Positions 1 through 9,577 of a stretch of 64,000 nucleotides of DNA are shown one piece after another; the stretch's first letter is position 1, and each line of letters starts with the position of its first letter. Source of the stretch: JASFYU01 sp045046905 (GTDB taxonomy: Bacteria > Bacteroidota > Bacteroidia > Flavobacteriales > Flavobacteriaceae). The position numbers were made by a program, and so were the translations under genes. The stretch lies in assembly GCA_045046905.1 (NCBI GenBank), contig JASFYU010000041.1, positions 22,640 through 86,639 of the forward strand, given 5' to 3'. The notes beneath the pieces were generated by a model. The model saw only the letters and a list, made by a program, of their open reading frames with translations, was not told the origin of the DNA and did not search any database.

Positions 1-3000
1 ACTTCCCTCTTGTGTTTATTCGTATCAACAAGATTCCCTCGCCCGTTCCCTTTAGTGAACTACCCGTTTTGGGGTCGGTCACAATCTCCACTTCGGCATC
101 GGGGGTAACAACCAGATCAAACTCTAATTCAAGGCCCTCGATATCATCAAGTACCCGTTGTTCGTCAATTGTTCTAATCTCATTTTTGTTAATAAAATTA
201 ATGAATGAATAATCGCCCACCGTTGTGACGTCACTTAGCGGAATTTTAAGGGTACTTCCTCTTGCCGTTTCTCCATCAAAGGTAATCGTAAGTGCTTTTA
301 TAGGCCCAAAAATTCTTCCCGTTCCATTTACAAAGCCCGTTCCGTAATAAAGTTCTTCCTCGTCGTATTGAGTGTCAAGGATCAAAAACCGATTATTATG
401 GGTATCCAGATCCAAATCCAATGTCCAATCTTTAAAATATTGGTGGCGTATTGTTCCATCTAATGTAGCCTTAGTATTATGTACGATATCAGTAAGGTCT
501 ATAGTATCAAAATCAAAGGTTTGGTTACGAAGATTGATTCTTGAATTGGGTGAAAAGCTATAATCTACATTCAAATAAGGAATCGCTAGACCTGCATTAT
601 TTAAGGTGAGAATTCCTCTAAACTCAGGATTGTCAACATCCCCTCCTATTCTGGCACTACCATTCAAATCGCCTCGGATATTACTAATCACCCCTTCGCC
701 CAGTGGACTAAACGGCTCTAGGTCAAAGTTCATAAAATTTACAAAAAGATTAGCTTGGGGTATACCTCCCTTGTTGCTAATATTACCGACAATACCAAGT
801 TTCTCTATACCCTTGTCTGTGATTTGAGAATTGACGACAAAATCGGTTAAATCTCGGTTACCGACTATACCGATGGTCAAATCTCCGAGCCTCATATTAT
901 TAATTGAAAAATCATCGATACCCAGATTGGAAGATGGTAAATAAATACCCTCTTTTTCTAGAACATTCAAAGTACCATTGACTTCTCCTCCTAATTTAAG
1001 ATTCTTTATCGCCGGGGTAATTTTATTCAATGAAACTATTTTGAACTGTAATTGTAAGTCTTTGTAAGTCGAATCGGCCAACTGCCCTTTTAATCGTATC
1101 TGCTCTTGCTCACTATTATTCATCACTATTTCTTGAATAGTGATGCTGTCCAATGTTCTGTTAAAAATAACCTTGTTCTTGTCATTACCTTCTTTGTTCA
1201 ATATCCATTTGTTGCCCTTAAAACTTATATCGGATGTTTTTAAGCCAATGACCGATTTATTCTCTTTATTGAAGGTATGGTAAAAGTTTAGATTGTAACT
1301 GTCATTGTACTCACTGCCCCCCTTGAACTCCGCCCGAAAGAATAGGGTGTCTTTTAATGTGGTATTGATAAGACTAAAGTCTTTTACGTCATAATAATTA
1401 GTTGCAAGATCCCCTACCGAAACAAAGGTGTTGAAAAGAGGGTTTTTATTATCTATTTTGATATCTATATTATCTGCTACATTGCCATACGCTCCGATTT
1501 TAGGCGATTTAAAATTAAGTTTAAAATCACCTTCATCGGCGATAATATTTCCTTTGATAAACGTATTGGGAGCAAATTTCACTTCTGGAAAAAAGACCTC
1601 GACGATTTTATTATAGATCTTAAAATTGAATGACAAGGTCTGCCCGCTAGAGATTTCGAAAGGCTTGTAATTGGTATAAACACTACCTAAAGAATTTTGA
1701 ACTAACCTACCAAGCTCTTTAACCTTAAATCGACCCTTCATATACCCTGTAATAATATCAGGCGAATTAATTTCAATCAAGCGGATAGTATCATTCTCGA
1801 AAGTTGAGGAAACTTTGAAATCCTCAAAGTAGTAGGTATCGTTTATATTTTGAAAATTGGTCTTTGAGAACTTGACATCACCAACAATGTTATCCAAGGA
1901 ATTACCCGTAATATCCATATTTATATTTCCCTTGAATATAGATACACTGTCTTTTATAAAATTCAGTTTATTAAGATCCGCATATTCCACTGCAGCGATA
2001 AAATTAAAGTTGTTTTGATCCTCGCCAAAATCTGCCAACCCTTTAAAAGTGAATTTTAAATTGGCGTCATTACTCACCAAGGAGCCATCGAACAATTGAT
2101 TTTTTAAGATTCCTGAAACCCTGATATCCTGATACTCATACTTATTGAAATTGATTGTATAAATATGACCAATAACCTCGGTATTCAGGTTTTCCTGTAT
2201 AATACCTCTACCTTCTACATTAAAATCTAAGGTGGTCTTACCCAAGTTCTTGTTTTCGACAAAATACCCCAGATTAAAATCAATCAGTGAAACAAAACCT
2301 TTATAGGCCGTATTATCAATATTATCGATATTAGTCAATTCCGCATCAATATAACTACTACCTATTGCCGTGTTCAGATTGACTTTTGCATTGACCGATG
2401 TTTCAGTAATGACCGCCTGCCCCCTTACCGTGAATTTTCCCAATTTTTGAATAGAAGAAGGTAACTTACCTAAAATATCAGGTAGCAGAGAACGTAACTC
2501 GTAGTAATTTGAGGTGATATTCTTTATTTGGGCCTGCATGACAAAAGGTTCTGATTTTGAAAACAGGTTTTTAAAATTAAAATCTCCTCGAACACCGGTG
2601 TTACCCGTTTGTAAAAAAAGAATTTTGGTGTTCAAATCATTTAAAACACCATCGAAGCCGGCCGAGAATATGACCTTTTTACCCTTTCCGAATTCATTGT
2701 AAAGTAAATTTATTTCATCAAGGGCAAGAGTAGACTCCTCAAACTCTGCCACAACTTTTACTTTGTTCAGGAAATCATTAAAATCTTTGCGATCATAATT
2801 AAAAACAAGCTTCGCTTTTAAATCTGATTCAGGCGTTGTAATATGTAATGAATCAAACCGCATTTGCCGCTTGCTGTATTTAAAATCAGTAGTGAGATTA
2901 TGTACCTCTATACCCCGCTTACTGACAAAAGACATCTTTTCTATGCTGGTCGTGACTTCAGGCCCCAATATCTGAAAATCCGAAGCTGATATTGTTAAGC

Positions 3001-3499
3001 CCTTGAAATTCAAAATCTCTTGATTTTCAATATTTTCATCGATATAGGTGAATCTACTATGGGCTATCTCAACATTGGAAGATGAAAAAAAGAAAGGTTC
3101 CGTTCCTGGTTTTCTAGGTTTTTTGTTATCTAATTTGTCTATAAAAACCTCAAGGTTAGTACGTAGGCTATCCTTATAATCCTTAAGATTAAAATTGAGA
3201 TTATCAATTTCAATAGCACCGAATTCCAATTTTCCGCCGCTAAGGTTTCTCAGGTTTAAAATTGATGTAGTAAGCCCATCAATAAAAAAAAGGGTATCTT
3301 TTCTGTAATCTTCTACATATATGCCTTTCAAAGAAATATCCCACGAAATTAGAGAAACACGTAAACGATCTATATTTATGTTCGTTCCAAACTCTTTGTT
3401 AATCGTATTTGTGGTATACTTGGCAAAACGTGTCTGCACAATCGGCAGAGAAAAGACTATGGTGCCCAAAACGCATATTAGCAAAAATACCAATAGCAT
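1..3499 (-). CDS. tamB: Translocation/assembly module TamB, N-terminal part (runs off left edge)
   Basis: A single open frame on the minus strand begins at ATG 3499 and is still open at base 1, so about 1,166 N-terminal residues are visible and the C-terminus is missing. It starts with one hydrophobic anchor (MLLVFLLICVLGTIVFSLP) followed by VQTRFAKYTTNTINKEFGTN, the usual beginning of flavobacterial TamB. The rest is beta-rich, low-complexity sequence of the AsmA/TamB type; near base 1 it reads TPDAEVEIVTDPKTGSSLKG and GEGILLIRINTRGK, typical of the approach to the DUF490 domain. TamB spans the periplasm and takes part in outer-membrane biogenesis or lipid transport. A TTG at 3508 or another non-ATG codon just upstream could be the true start, because the frame stays open with basic residues (KKLRKILIR) up to a stop at 3538-3536. 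Divergent from tsaD. Confidence 0.9.
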   Translation of the reverse strand, partial: MLLVFLLICVLGTIVFSLPIVQTRFAKYTTNTINKEFGTNINIDRLRVSLISWDISLKGIYVEDYRKDTLFFIDGLTTSILNLRNLSGGKLEFGAIEIDNLNFNLKDYKDSLRTNLEVFIDKLDNKKPRKPGTEPFFFSSSNVEIAHSRFTYIDENIENQEILNFKGLTISASDFQILGPEVTTSIEKMSFVSKRGIEVHNLTTDFKYSKRQMRFDSLHITTPESDLKAKLVFNYDRKDFNDFLNKVKVVAEFEESTLALDEINLLYNEFGKGKKVIFSAGFDGVLNDLNTKILFLQTGNTGVRGDFNFKNLFSKSEPFVMQAQIKNITSNYYELRSLLPDILGKLPSSIQKLGKFTVRGQAVITETSVNAKVNLNTAIGSSYIDAELTNIDNIDNTAYKGFVSLIDFNLGYFVENKNLGKTTLDFNVEGRGIIQENLNTEVIGHIYTINFNKYEYQDIRVSGILKNQLFDGSLVSNDANLKFTFKGLADFGEDQNNFNFIAAVEYADLNKLNFIKDSVSIFKGNINMDITGNSLDNIVGDVKFSKTNFQNINDTYYFEDFKVSSTFENDTIRLIEINSPDIITGYMKGRFKVKELGRLVQNSLGSVYTNYKPFEISSGQTLSFNFKIYNKIVEVFFPEVKFAPNTFIKGNIIADEGDFKLNFKSPKIGAYGNVADNIDIKIDNKNPLFNTFVSVGDLATNYYDVKDFSLINTTLKDTLFFRAEFKGGSEYNDSYNLNFYHTFNKENKSVIGLKTSDISFKGNKWILNKEGNDKNKVIFNRTLDSITIQEIVMNNSEQEQIRLKGQLADSTYKDLQLQFKIVSLNKITPAIKNLKLGGEVNGTLNVLEKEGIYLPSSNLGIDDFSINNMRLGDLTIGIVGNRDLTDFVVNSQITDKGIEKLGIVGNISNKGGIPQANLFVNFMNFDLEPFSPLGEGVISNIRGDLNGSARIGGDVDNPEFRGILTLNNAGLAIPYLNVDYSFSPNSRINLRNQTFDFDTIDLTDIVHNTKATLDGTIRHQYFKDWTLDLDLDTHNNRFLILDTQYDEEELYYGTGFVNGTGRIFGPIKALTITFDGETARGSTLKIPLSDVTTVGDYSFINFINKNEIRTIDEQRVLDDIEGLELEFDLVVTPDAEVEIVTDPKTGSSLKGTGEGILLIRINTRGK

Positions 3500-3523
3500 T
3501 CTAATCAATATTTTTCTAAGTTT

Positions 3524-3551
3524 TTTGATAGGGCTTTATGTTTTACCTTTG
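3524..3551 (+). promoter_or_regulatory. Bacteroidota-type promoter of tsaD
   Basis: TTTG at 3524-3527 and TACCTTTG at 3544-3551 match the -33 (TTTG) and -7 (TAnnTTTG) elements of Bacteroidota promoters, with a 16-nt spacer. The ATG of tsaD lies 25 nt after the -7 box. This supports the start at 3577 over an upstream in-frame ATG at 3538, which would fall inside the promoter. Confidence 0.6.
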
Positions 3552-3576
3552 TACTCCAATTTTTGTTCCAAACCCG

Positions 3577-4602
3577 ATGGATAACGAAACCATTTACATC
3601 CTTGCCATAGAATCTTCATGTGATGACACCTCGGCAGCAGTTTTGTGCAACAACAAAACCCTTAGCAATGTGGTAGCCACCCAAAAAATACATGAGGAAT
3701 ACGGGGGTGTTGTACCCGAGCTTGCCTCAAGGGCACACCAACAAAATATTGTTCCTGTTGTGCACCAAGCATTGATGAAAGCAAATATCGACAAAAAACA
3801 ATTATCCGCCATAGCTTTTACAAGAGGACCTGGCCTTATGGGCTCTTTATTGGTAGGAATTTCTTTTGCCAAGTCCTTAGCACTAGGATTAGGTATTCCG
3901 CTAATCGAGGTAAATCATATGCAAGCCCATATTCTGGCCCATTTTATCGATGAGGATATTAATCAAAAACCAGTATTTCCATTTTTAGCCATGACCATTA
4001 GCGGCGGACACACCCAAATTGTATTGGTGAAAGATTATTTTGAAATGGAAATTTTGGGCGAAACCTTAGATGATGCCGTTGGCGAAGCCTTTGATAAAAG
4101 TGGTAAAATTCTAGGATTAACCTACCCCGGTGGACCACTGGTAGATAAATACGCACAGTTGGGAAACCCAAAAGCCTTTCCTTTTCCGAAACCAAAGGTC
4201 GACGGACTCAACTTTAGCTTTAGTGGTCTAAAAACAAGTATCCTTTATTTTGTGCAGAGGGAAACTAAAAAGAACCCTAACTTCATATCTGAAAACTTGA
4301 ATGATATCTGCGCCTCGATACAATACACCATTGTTGCGATTTTGATGGATAAGTTAAAACGGGCAGTCGAACAGACAGGAATAAAACAGATTGCTATTGG
4401 CGGAGGGGTCTCGGCAAATTCAGGCATCAGAAAGGCATTGAAAAATGCAGAGGAAACACTGGGCTGGAAGACTTATGTTCCTAAATTCGAATATTGTACT
4501 GATAATGCCGCCATGATCGGCATCGTGGGTTACCTAAAATACAAGCAAAAGAATTTTACATCTCAAAACATTACGGCAAAACCGCGATATAAGATTAACT
4601 AA
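3577..4602 (+). CDS. tsaD: tRNA N6-adenosine threonylcarbamoyltransferase TsaD
   Basis: Transfers the threonylcarbamoyl group to A37 of ANN-decoding tRNAs, together with TsaB and TsaE, which are not in this window. The 341-residue length is normal for the Kae1/TsaD family. Visible motifs are ESSCDDT near the N-terminus, the metal-binding HMQAH motif around residue 115, SGGHTQIVLV around 135, and a glycine-rich GGGVSANSGIR near 275, all of the ASKHA fold. The start at ATG 3577 (MDNETIYILAIESS) is preferred because the upstream ATG at 3538 adds residues not expected in the family and lies in the promoter. Divergent from tamB, an arrangement I recall as common in flavobacteria. Confidence 0.96.
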   Translation: MDNETIYILAIESSCDDTSAAVLCNNKTLSNVVATQKIHEEYGGVVPELASRAHQQNIVPVVHQALMKANIDKKQLSAIAFTRGPGLMGSLLVGISFAKSLALGLGIPLIEVNHMQAHILAHFIDEDINQKPVFPFLAMTISGGHTQIVLVKDYFEMEILGETLDDAVGEAFDKSGKILGLTYPGGPLVDKYAQLGNPKAFPFPKPKVDGLNFSFSGLKTSILYFVQRETKKNPNFISENLNDICASIQYTIVAILMDKLKRAVEQTGIKQIAIGGGVSANSGIRKALKNAEETLGWKTYVPKFEYCTDNAAMIGIVGYLKYKQKNFTSQNITAKPRYKIN

Positions 4603-4748
4603 TTGCAAAATTGGTTAGAACTCGGCATGAAGCATGAAAAAAGTGAATTGTAAATTAGCCCAGACACATACCGCTTTATGGTTTTTTTTTAAATATGAGC
4701 TACAACTAGCCTTTATCGCCATCTTTTTTATAGGTAGTCAAGGTCATT

Positions 4749-4936
4749 CGTAAAATTCATGAACGAAAAAATTCCCCAGTATCTGGTCTTTCTCTTCTCC
4801 GCGTATTGCAGATTTGAATAATGATAATGTCGGTGATATTATATTAGGGGCCGGTAAAGAAGAGTTTAAGGCCTGCTCCTGCGCCGTTATTGCTATAGAC
4901 GGAAAAATGGTAGTATTGAACACTAAACAGAAGTAA
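4749..4936 (+). pseudogene. Remnant of an FG-GAP-like repeat protein gene
   Basis: The 337-bp gap between tsaD and rsmE has no intact gene. One open stretch reads RIADLNNDNVGDIILGAGKE from about 4803, followed by CAVIAIDGK, and ends at TAA 4934-4936. The D-x-N-x-D-x-x-x-D-I pattern followed by an AIDGK strand resembles one blade of a calcium-binding FG-GAP/VCBS or integrin-like beta-propeller. There is no start codon in a sensible place and no further blades, so it is read as the last fragment of a decayed gene. The remainder (4603-4748) holds nothing recognisable. Family assignment is tentative. Confidence 0.4.
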
Positions 4937-4939
4937 AAC

Positions 4940-5647
4940 ATGCAATTATTTTATAACCACACACTTGATACTAGCGTTTCACAATTTACTTTTCCTGTCG
5001 AGGAAAGTAGACATATCATAAAAGTGCTCCGAAAAAAGGAAGGTGACTTGGTACAGATTACCAACGGTAAAGGGTATTTGTTCAAGGCCAAGATTTTAAT
5101 CGCAGACGTAAAAAAATGCAAGACCGAAATTATCTCAGTGACCAAAAAACATCAAAAAATGCATTGGTTGCACATGGTGGTCGCACCGACCAAAAACAAC
5201 GATCGTTATGAATGGTTTCTTGAAAAGGCCACTGAAATTGGCGTACATGAAATCACACCAATTATTTGTGAACGTTCTGAACGCAAAGTGGTAAAAATCG
5301 AACGCATGCAAAAAGTCATTCAATCTGCAATGAAGCAATCACTGCAGACCTATCTACCAAAATTAAACCCGCCAATTTCCTATAAAGATTTTTTAGCACA
5401 GCCCTTAGAAGCACTGCTTTTTATTGCACATTGTGAGAAAGATGAAAAAATGGAACTGAAGAGACGCGTGGCCCCTGATAAGAACATCACTATTCTTATA
5501 GGACCGGAAGGCGATTTTTCACATACCGAAATTAAAATGGCGTACGAGAAGGGGTTTTTGCCCATTTCATTAGGTCAAAACCGTCTTCGTACCGAAACCG
5601 CGGCGTTGGTGGCCTGTACTACCGTAAATATGATTAATAACGGCTGA
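4940..5647 (+). CDS. rsmE: 16S rRNA (uracil(1498)-N3)-methyltransferase RsmE
   Basis: Methylates N3 of U1498 in the 16S rRNA decoding region using SAM. The 235 residues show the RsmE layout: an N-terminal PUA-like RNA-binding domain (about residues 1-70, with HIIKVLRKKEGD) and a C-terminal SPOUT methyltransferase domain. Diagnostic motifs are KATEIGV near residue 95, LIGPEGDFS near 187 (the knot that binds SAM) and LGQNRLRTETAAL near 213. ATG 4940 lies only three bases after the stop of the preceding remnant. Known as a housekeeping single-copy gene; function confident from motifs. Confidence 0.96.
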   Translation: MQLFYNHTLDTSVSQFTFPVEESRHIIKVLRKKEGDLVQITNGKGYLFKAKILIADVKKCKTEIISVTKKHQKMHWLHMVVAPTKNNDRYEWFLEKATEIGVHEITPIICERSERKVVKIERMQKVIQSAMKQSLQTYLPKLNPPISYKDFLAQPLEALLFIAHCEKDEKMELKRRVAPDKNITILIGPEGDFSHTEIKMAYEKGFLPISLGQNRLRTETAALVACTTVNMINNG

Positions 5648-6277
5648 ACTGGAATGGAACACCATAAATATAAGTGAATCAAAATCAATTTGCTTTTTCC
5701 TTGCCAAAGATGATATGACTGTTCAGGAGCTGGGTACATTCATTAGTTTTGGTCGACTAACCGATGAAGTCTAATGAACTGCCTTTAGCCAAGGCATTTC
5801 TTTATTCCTGACCATTTTGTAAGAAGGTGAGGATAATAAAAAAATTCATAATTAAGAAACGTTATTTTAACATTGGTATTAGAGATTTGTAACAGACAAA
5901 AATTAAAACCTAATGAAATTACAAAGATTAGCCTTATGACTACTCTTAGCGTTCTCCTTTTTATCATTTTCCCAAGAAACAAATGCAGCACAATTTGGCA
6001 AAGGCTTGTTTAAGCTTTATTGGTAAAGAAAGTACGTGAAGCATGAAAATTGGATTGATCCAGAACAAAATTTTCTAGTACGTAGAGCTCGACTAAAATT
6101 CATGGGTTTGCTTATATCTCCAAGGATAAATACAAATTAGAGCCTGGTTTATCCAATCGCGATATATCAAGAGCATCTGCCTTTACAAGTAACGTCTCAA
6201 GGTATATATTAGTTGCAGTTGTCATGTGGGCTTTTTATAAAAATTTTGAACTTTGAGTTGACCAGACTAAACTACCA

Positions 6278-6304
6278 ACCTGAGTTCGACCTAAGATTTA
6301 ATCT
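6278..6304 (+). repeat. 27-bp left-end remnant of the MITE-like element
   Basis: Bases 6278-6304 are identical to the first 27 bases of the intact element at 48954: the ACCTGAGTTCGACCT terminal repeat plus AAGATTTAATCT. The match stops abruptly and porin sequence resumes with DRDMGIQLR, while expected porin residues before it are missing. This fits insertion followed by a deletion that removed the rest of the element and part of the gene. Confidence 0.75.
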
Positions 6305-6353
6305 TGATCGTGATATGGGCATTCAACTTAGGTGCCATTTTAAGCTTTTGAAT

Positions 6354-6572
6354 AAAAAATTTATTGAAACCGACTATGCCCGAGGCAGAGCCATAGGGGC
6401 ATTTCGCCAGTTTCATTTTGACCTTAGGTCCAAAAACCGAAATTTGGTATTGTACCTCAGCCGGAACTGCAAAAAGGAAGTTCCGGGCCTGACTGCGGTA
6501 GGCAGGCTCTACCAAGGAGAGGTAAATCGGAAACCCCGAGCCAGAACCTAGGGGAATTCTTTTTGATTAAAT
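6354..6572 (+). repeat. Dispersed ~220-bp repeat (family B), copy 1, inserted in porin
   Basis: This block is about 85-90% identical by eye to 50542-50762. Shared landmarks in order are AAAAAATTT, TTGAAACCGACTAT, TTTCGCCAGTTTCATTTTG, CCAAAAACCGAAATTTGGTA, CTCAGCCGGAACTGCAAAA, GGCAGG, GGAGAGGTAAATCGGAAACC and TAGGGGAATTCTTTTTGATT. It contains potential hairpins: CCGGAACT against AGTTCCGG, and CCTTAGG inside a larger palindrome. It has no convincing reading frame. Porin coding sequence is found on both sides (FKLLNK before, FSVLEKLEISQGE after), so this copy arrived by insertion. Confidence 0.8.
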
Positions 6573-7292
6573 TCTCGGTCCTAGAGAAACTCGAAATCTC
6601 ACAAGGAGAAGGAAGAAACGTGACCAAAAGAAATATTGGAAATCACCAATATACCGTTCGTTTAGAACTTTTTTCATTCGGTAAGTTTGCGAGTAAAGGA
6701 GAATATATCGGTAGTGACCATAAAAGAGAGACAACACCTAAGTCAATGTTGGCTGCAACGTAAGACAGAAATCAAAATGCAGTGAAAAACAGAAGCAATC
6801 AAGAATCTTAAATGGCTAATGATACTGGTTTTTACGAAACCAATATCAACACCTTCTTTTTTGATGGTATGTTCAAATATCATGGTTTTTCATTTATGTG
6901 GGAATATGCAAATAGAGATGCTGACGACCCAATTGCAATAGCATCAGATGCCGCTGAGACAGGAGATGTAGTCCGGGTAGGTGACGGTCTGAATCTTCAA
7001 GCCGGTCTCTTATTGACTAAATATTGGGAGGTTTCTTAACGCTATACGAATATTAATCTCGATGATAGAACAGGAAGAAATGCCGAAACTAAGCATACTT
7101 TCGGAGTATCAAAATATATCGTCGGACATAAACTAAAAGTACAATCAGATATAAGTTTGTTCAACGTTACGGGAAGTAACAATCAATTAATGTATAGATT
7201 ACAATTAGATGTTCATTTTTTATTGACCTTTGTCATGTTTTTTATGATTACTTATAATCATCTTTATATTCTTTACCAACCAATTATAGCTT

Positions 7293-9560
7293 ATGGATAA
7301 TATTTACTTTTTAATGATAATTGCGCTAGCCGTTTTGGCAATCGTAGATCTTGTAGTGGGTGTTAGTAATGATGCCGTCAATTTTTTAAATTCCGCACTG
7401 GGATCTAAAGCCATTTCATTTAAAACCATCATGATTATTGCCAGTTTAGGTATTTTCTGTGGTGCGATTTTCTCAAGTGGGCTTATGGAAGTTGCAAGAA
7501 AAGGAATATTTGTACCTAGTGAGTTTATGTTTAGTGAAATCATGATTATTTTCATGGCAGTCATGATTACTGATATACTTTTACTCGATTTTTTCAATAC
7601 TCTAGGTATGCCAACCTCAACTACAGTTTCAATTGTATTTGAATTATTAGGTGCAGCCGTAGCAATAGCCCTGATTAAAATTGGCGCTGCTGGAGGTTCT
7701 TTCTCTGAGGTCGTGAATTATATCAATACAAGCAAGGCATCAGAAATCATATTAGGAATATTGCTTTCGGTAATCGTTGCATTTTCTGTAGGTGCAATTA
7801 TACAATTTATTTCTCGACTGTTACTCTCTTTTGATTTTGAAAGAAAAGCTAAATGGGTAGGAGCTCTATTTGGAGGTTTCGCATTAGCGGCCATTACTTA
7901 TTTTATCTTTATCAAAGGATTGAAGGGCACCGAGTATTATGCCGAAATCAAACCTATGATTGAAGGTAAAACCATTATCATTGTCACCATTAGTTTTCTA
8001 ATTTGGACATTGTTATCCTATATATTTGTTTCCGTATTAAAAAAGAACATCTACATCCTCATTATTTTGGTAGGAACTTTTGCCCTTGCATTGGCGTTTG
8101 CTGGTAATGATTTAGTGAATTTTATTGGCGTACCAATTGCAGCGTTTCAATCCTATGATGCTTGGGTCGATTCGGGTGTACCCGCTACCGAATTCGCGAT
8201 GGATGTACTAGGAAACAAAGTGCCGACACCTACATTTTTTCTGCTCTTAGCTGGTTTGGTGATGGTACTTACTTTATGGTTTTCAAGCAAGGCTAAAAAC
8301 GTTGTTAAGACTTCTATAGATCTTTCTAGTCAAGGTGTAACTCAAGAACGGTTTAATCCCAACTTTCTATCAAGAAATTTAGTGCGATTTACAATTTTGA
8401 TATCTAAATATACCGCCACTGTAATTCCAAATTCAATTCAAGCAAAAATTGATAGTCAATTTAAAAAACCTTTCATAGGACTTTCTAAAGGCACAACACA
8501 TGAACTGCCCGCATTTGATTTGGTTAGGGCTGCTGTCAACTTAATGGTCGCAAGTGTCTTGATTTCTATTGCCACTTCAATGAAATTACCACTTTCAACT
8601 ACCTATGTAACCTTTATGGTTGCAATGGGTTCTTCTTTAGCTGATAGAGCTTGGGGAAGTGAAAGTGCGGTATATAGGGTTGCTGGAGTACTTAATGTTA
8701 TTGGCGGATGGTTTTTCACTGCTATTTGTGCTTTTATTGCTGCAGGTGCTGTTGCCTATTTAATTCATTTGGGCGGTGGCACCATGATTGCCATACTATT
8801 ATTATTAGCAACACTTCTACTCGCTAGAAACTACATAAAACATACCCAGAAAACCCGTGAGGTAAAAGCAGAAGACAGCTTAAACAAAGCTGAAAGCAAA
8901 TCAATTCACGGGGTTATTGAGGAAAGTGCCGACAATATCTCAAAGGCTTTAAAAAGGGTAAGTAAAATAAACCAAATTACCATCAATGGTCTGATAAACC
9001 AAGATTTGGATGCCCTTAAAAAAGCTAAAAACACGGTTGTTAAGTTAGAGAATGAGATTGAAGAATTACAAAATGACATTTTCTACTTTATCAAGGATTT
9101 AGATGATTCCTATATGGGTGCCAGTAAGTTTTATATAGATGTTATAGGCAGCATACAAGATGTAGCGCAATCCTCAAGCTTAATTGTAAAAGTGAGTCAT
9201 AAACACGTACATAACAATCATAAGGCCTTAAAGAAAAAACAAGCCGAAGAATTATTAGATATCAATAATAAACTGGTACACCTTTTTGGTGAAATAAGGG
9301 TGATTTTTGATACGCGTAATTTCGATGCAATTGTACCAGGTATTATTGAAGAAAAACAAAATTTATTAAGAAGCGTTCAAGAATCGATACAAAAACAAGT
9401 CATACGTACAAGAACAGAAGAGTCAAGTCCTAAAAACACAACACTATACTTCAGTATATTATTAGAGACTCAAGATTTGATTAAGGCGAATATGAACATA
9501 CTCAATTTATATTTTGAAGAACATAATAACACAAATATGAGCAAAGAACTGACTGAGTGA
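7293..9560 (+). CDS. Inorganic phosphate transporter, PitA/PHO4 family with C-terminal PhoU-like region
   Basis: Low-affinity phosphate (metal-phosphate) symporter of the PHO4 family in the inner membrane. The 755 residues contain many hydrophobic segments from about 5 to 525, with the two family repeats visible: DLVVGVSNDAVNFLNSALGS near residue 20 and AFAGNDLVNFIGVP near 268. PTSTTVSI near 108 and LPLSTTYVTFMVAMG near 432 are the matching repeat-end motifs. Residues about 525-755 are charged and helical and resemble a PhoU-like cytoplasmic domain, which is common in Bacteroidota members. It sits downstream of a broken phosphate porin and converges on a Na/Pi cotransporter across a shared terminator. 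No clear promoter was found upstream. Confidence 0.92.
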   Translation: MDNIYFLMIIALAVLAIVDLVVGVSNDAVNFLNSALGSKAISFKTIMIIASLGIFCGAIFSSGLMEVARKGIFVPSEFMFSEIMIIFMAVMITDILLLDFFNTLGMPTSTTVSIVFELLGAAVAIALIKIGAAGGSFSEVVNYINTSKASEIILGILLSVIVAFSVGAIIQFISRLLLSFDFERKAKWVGALFGGFALAAITYFIFIKGLKGTEYYAEIKPMIEGKTIIIVTISFLIWTLLSYIFVSVLKKNIYILIILVGTFALALAFAGNDLVNFIGVPIAAFQSYDAWVDSGVPATEFAMDVLGNKVPTPTFFLLLAGLVMVLTLWFSSKAKNVVKTSIDLSSQGVTQERFNPNFLSRNLVRFTILISKYTATVIPNSIQAKIDSQFKKPFIGLSKGTTHELPAFDLVRAAVNLMVASVLISIATSMKLPLSTTYVTFMVAMGSSLADRAWGSESAVYRVAGVLNVIGGWFFTAICAFIAAGAVAYLIHLGGGTMIAILLLLATLLLARNYIKHTQKTREVKAEDSLNKAESKSIHGVIEESADNISKALKRVSKINQITINGLINQDLDALKKAKNTVVKLENEIEELQNDIFYFIKDLDDSYMGASKFYIDVIGSIQDVAQSSSLIVKVSHKHVHNNHKALKKKQAEELLDINNKLVHLFGEIRVIFDTRNFDAIVPGIIEEKQNLLRSVQESIQKQVIRTRTEESSPKNTTLYFSILLETQDLIKANMNILNLYFEEHNNTNMSKELTE

Positions 9561-9577
9561 AAAAAGTTTTTTGAGCA

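Larger units (their letters stand above)
5912..7219 (+). pseudogene. Decayed phosphate-selective porin (OprO/OprP-like)
   Basis: Across several frames the sequence reads as a degraded Bacteroidota porin O/P. It has a signal peptide remnant (MKLQRLAL, stop, LLLAFSFLSFSQE), FLVRRARLKFMGF, KYKLEPGLSNRDISRASAFT, LDRDMGIQLR, EISQGEGRNVT, GKFASKGEYIGSD, MANDTGFYETNINTFFFDGM, FMWEYANRDADDPIA and a final strand YRLQLDVHF. In-frame stops occur after MKLQRLAL, after KLYW, after NFEL and after KYWEVS, with frameshifts between blocks. A 27-bp MITE end (6278-6304) replaces an expected stretch, and a 219-bp dispersed repeat (6354-6572) splits the middle. It lies just upstream of a phosphate permease, so it was probably the matching outer-membrane channel. 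The 264 bp between rsmE and this pseudogene hold nothing recognisable. Confidence 0.8.

Noticed and set aside
3321..3584. 87-codon plus-strand frame across the tamB start and tsaD promoter
   Set aside because: Antisense to tamB and ends in tsaD; no recognisable protein.
5717..5776. Twenty-codon frame starting MTVQELGTFISFG after rsmE
   Set aside because: Too short, no family match or promoter; could be decayed coding sequence, but not supportable.
6213..6551. Open frame of 112 codons on the plus strand
   Set aside because: It runs from porin remnant into the family B repeat and ends inside it; composition and content show no protein family.
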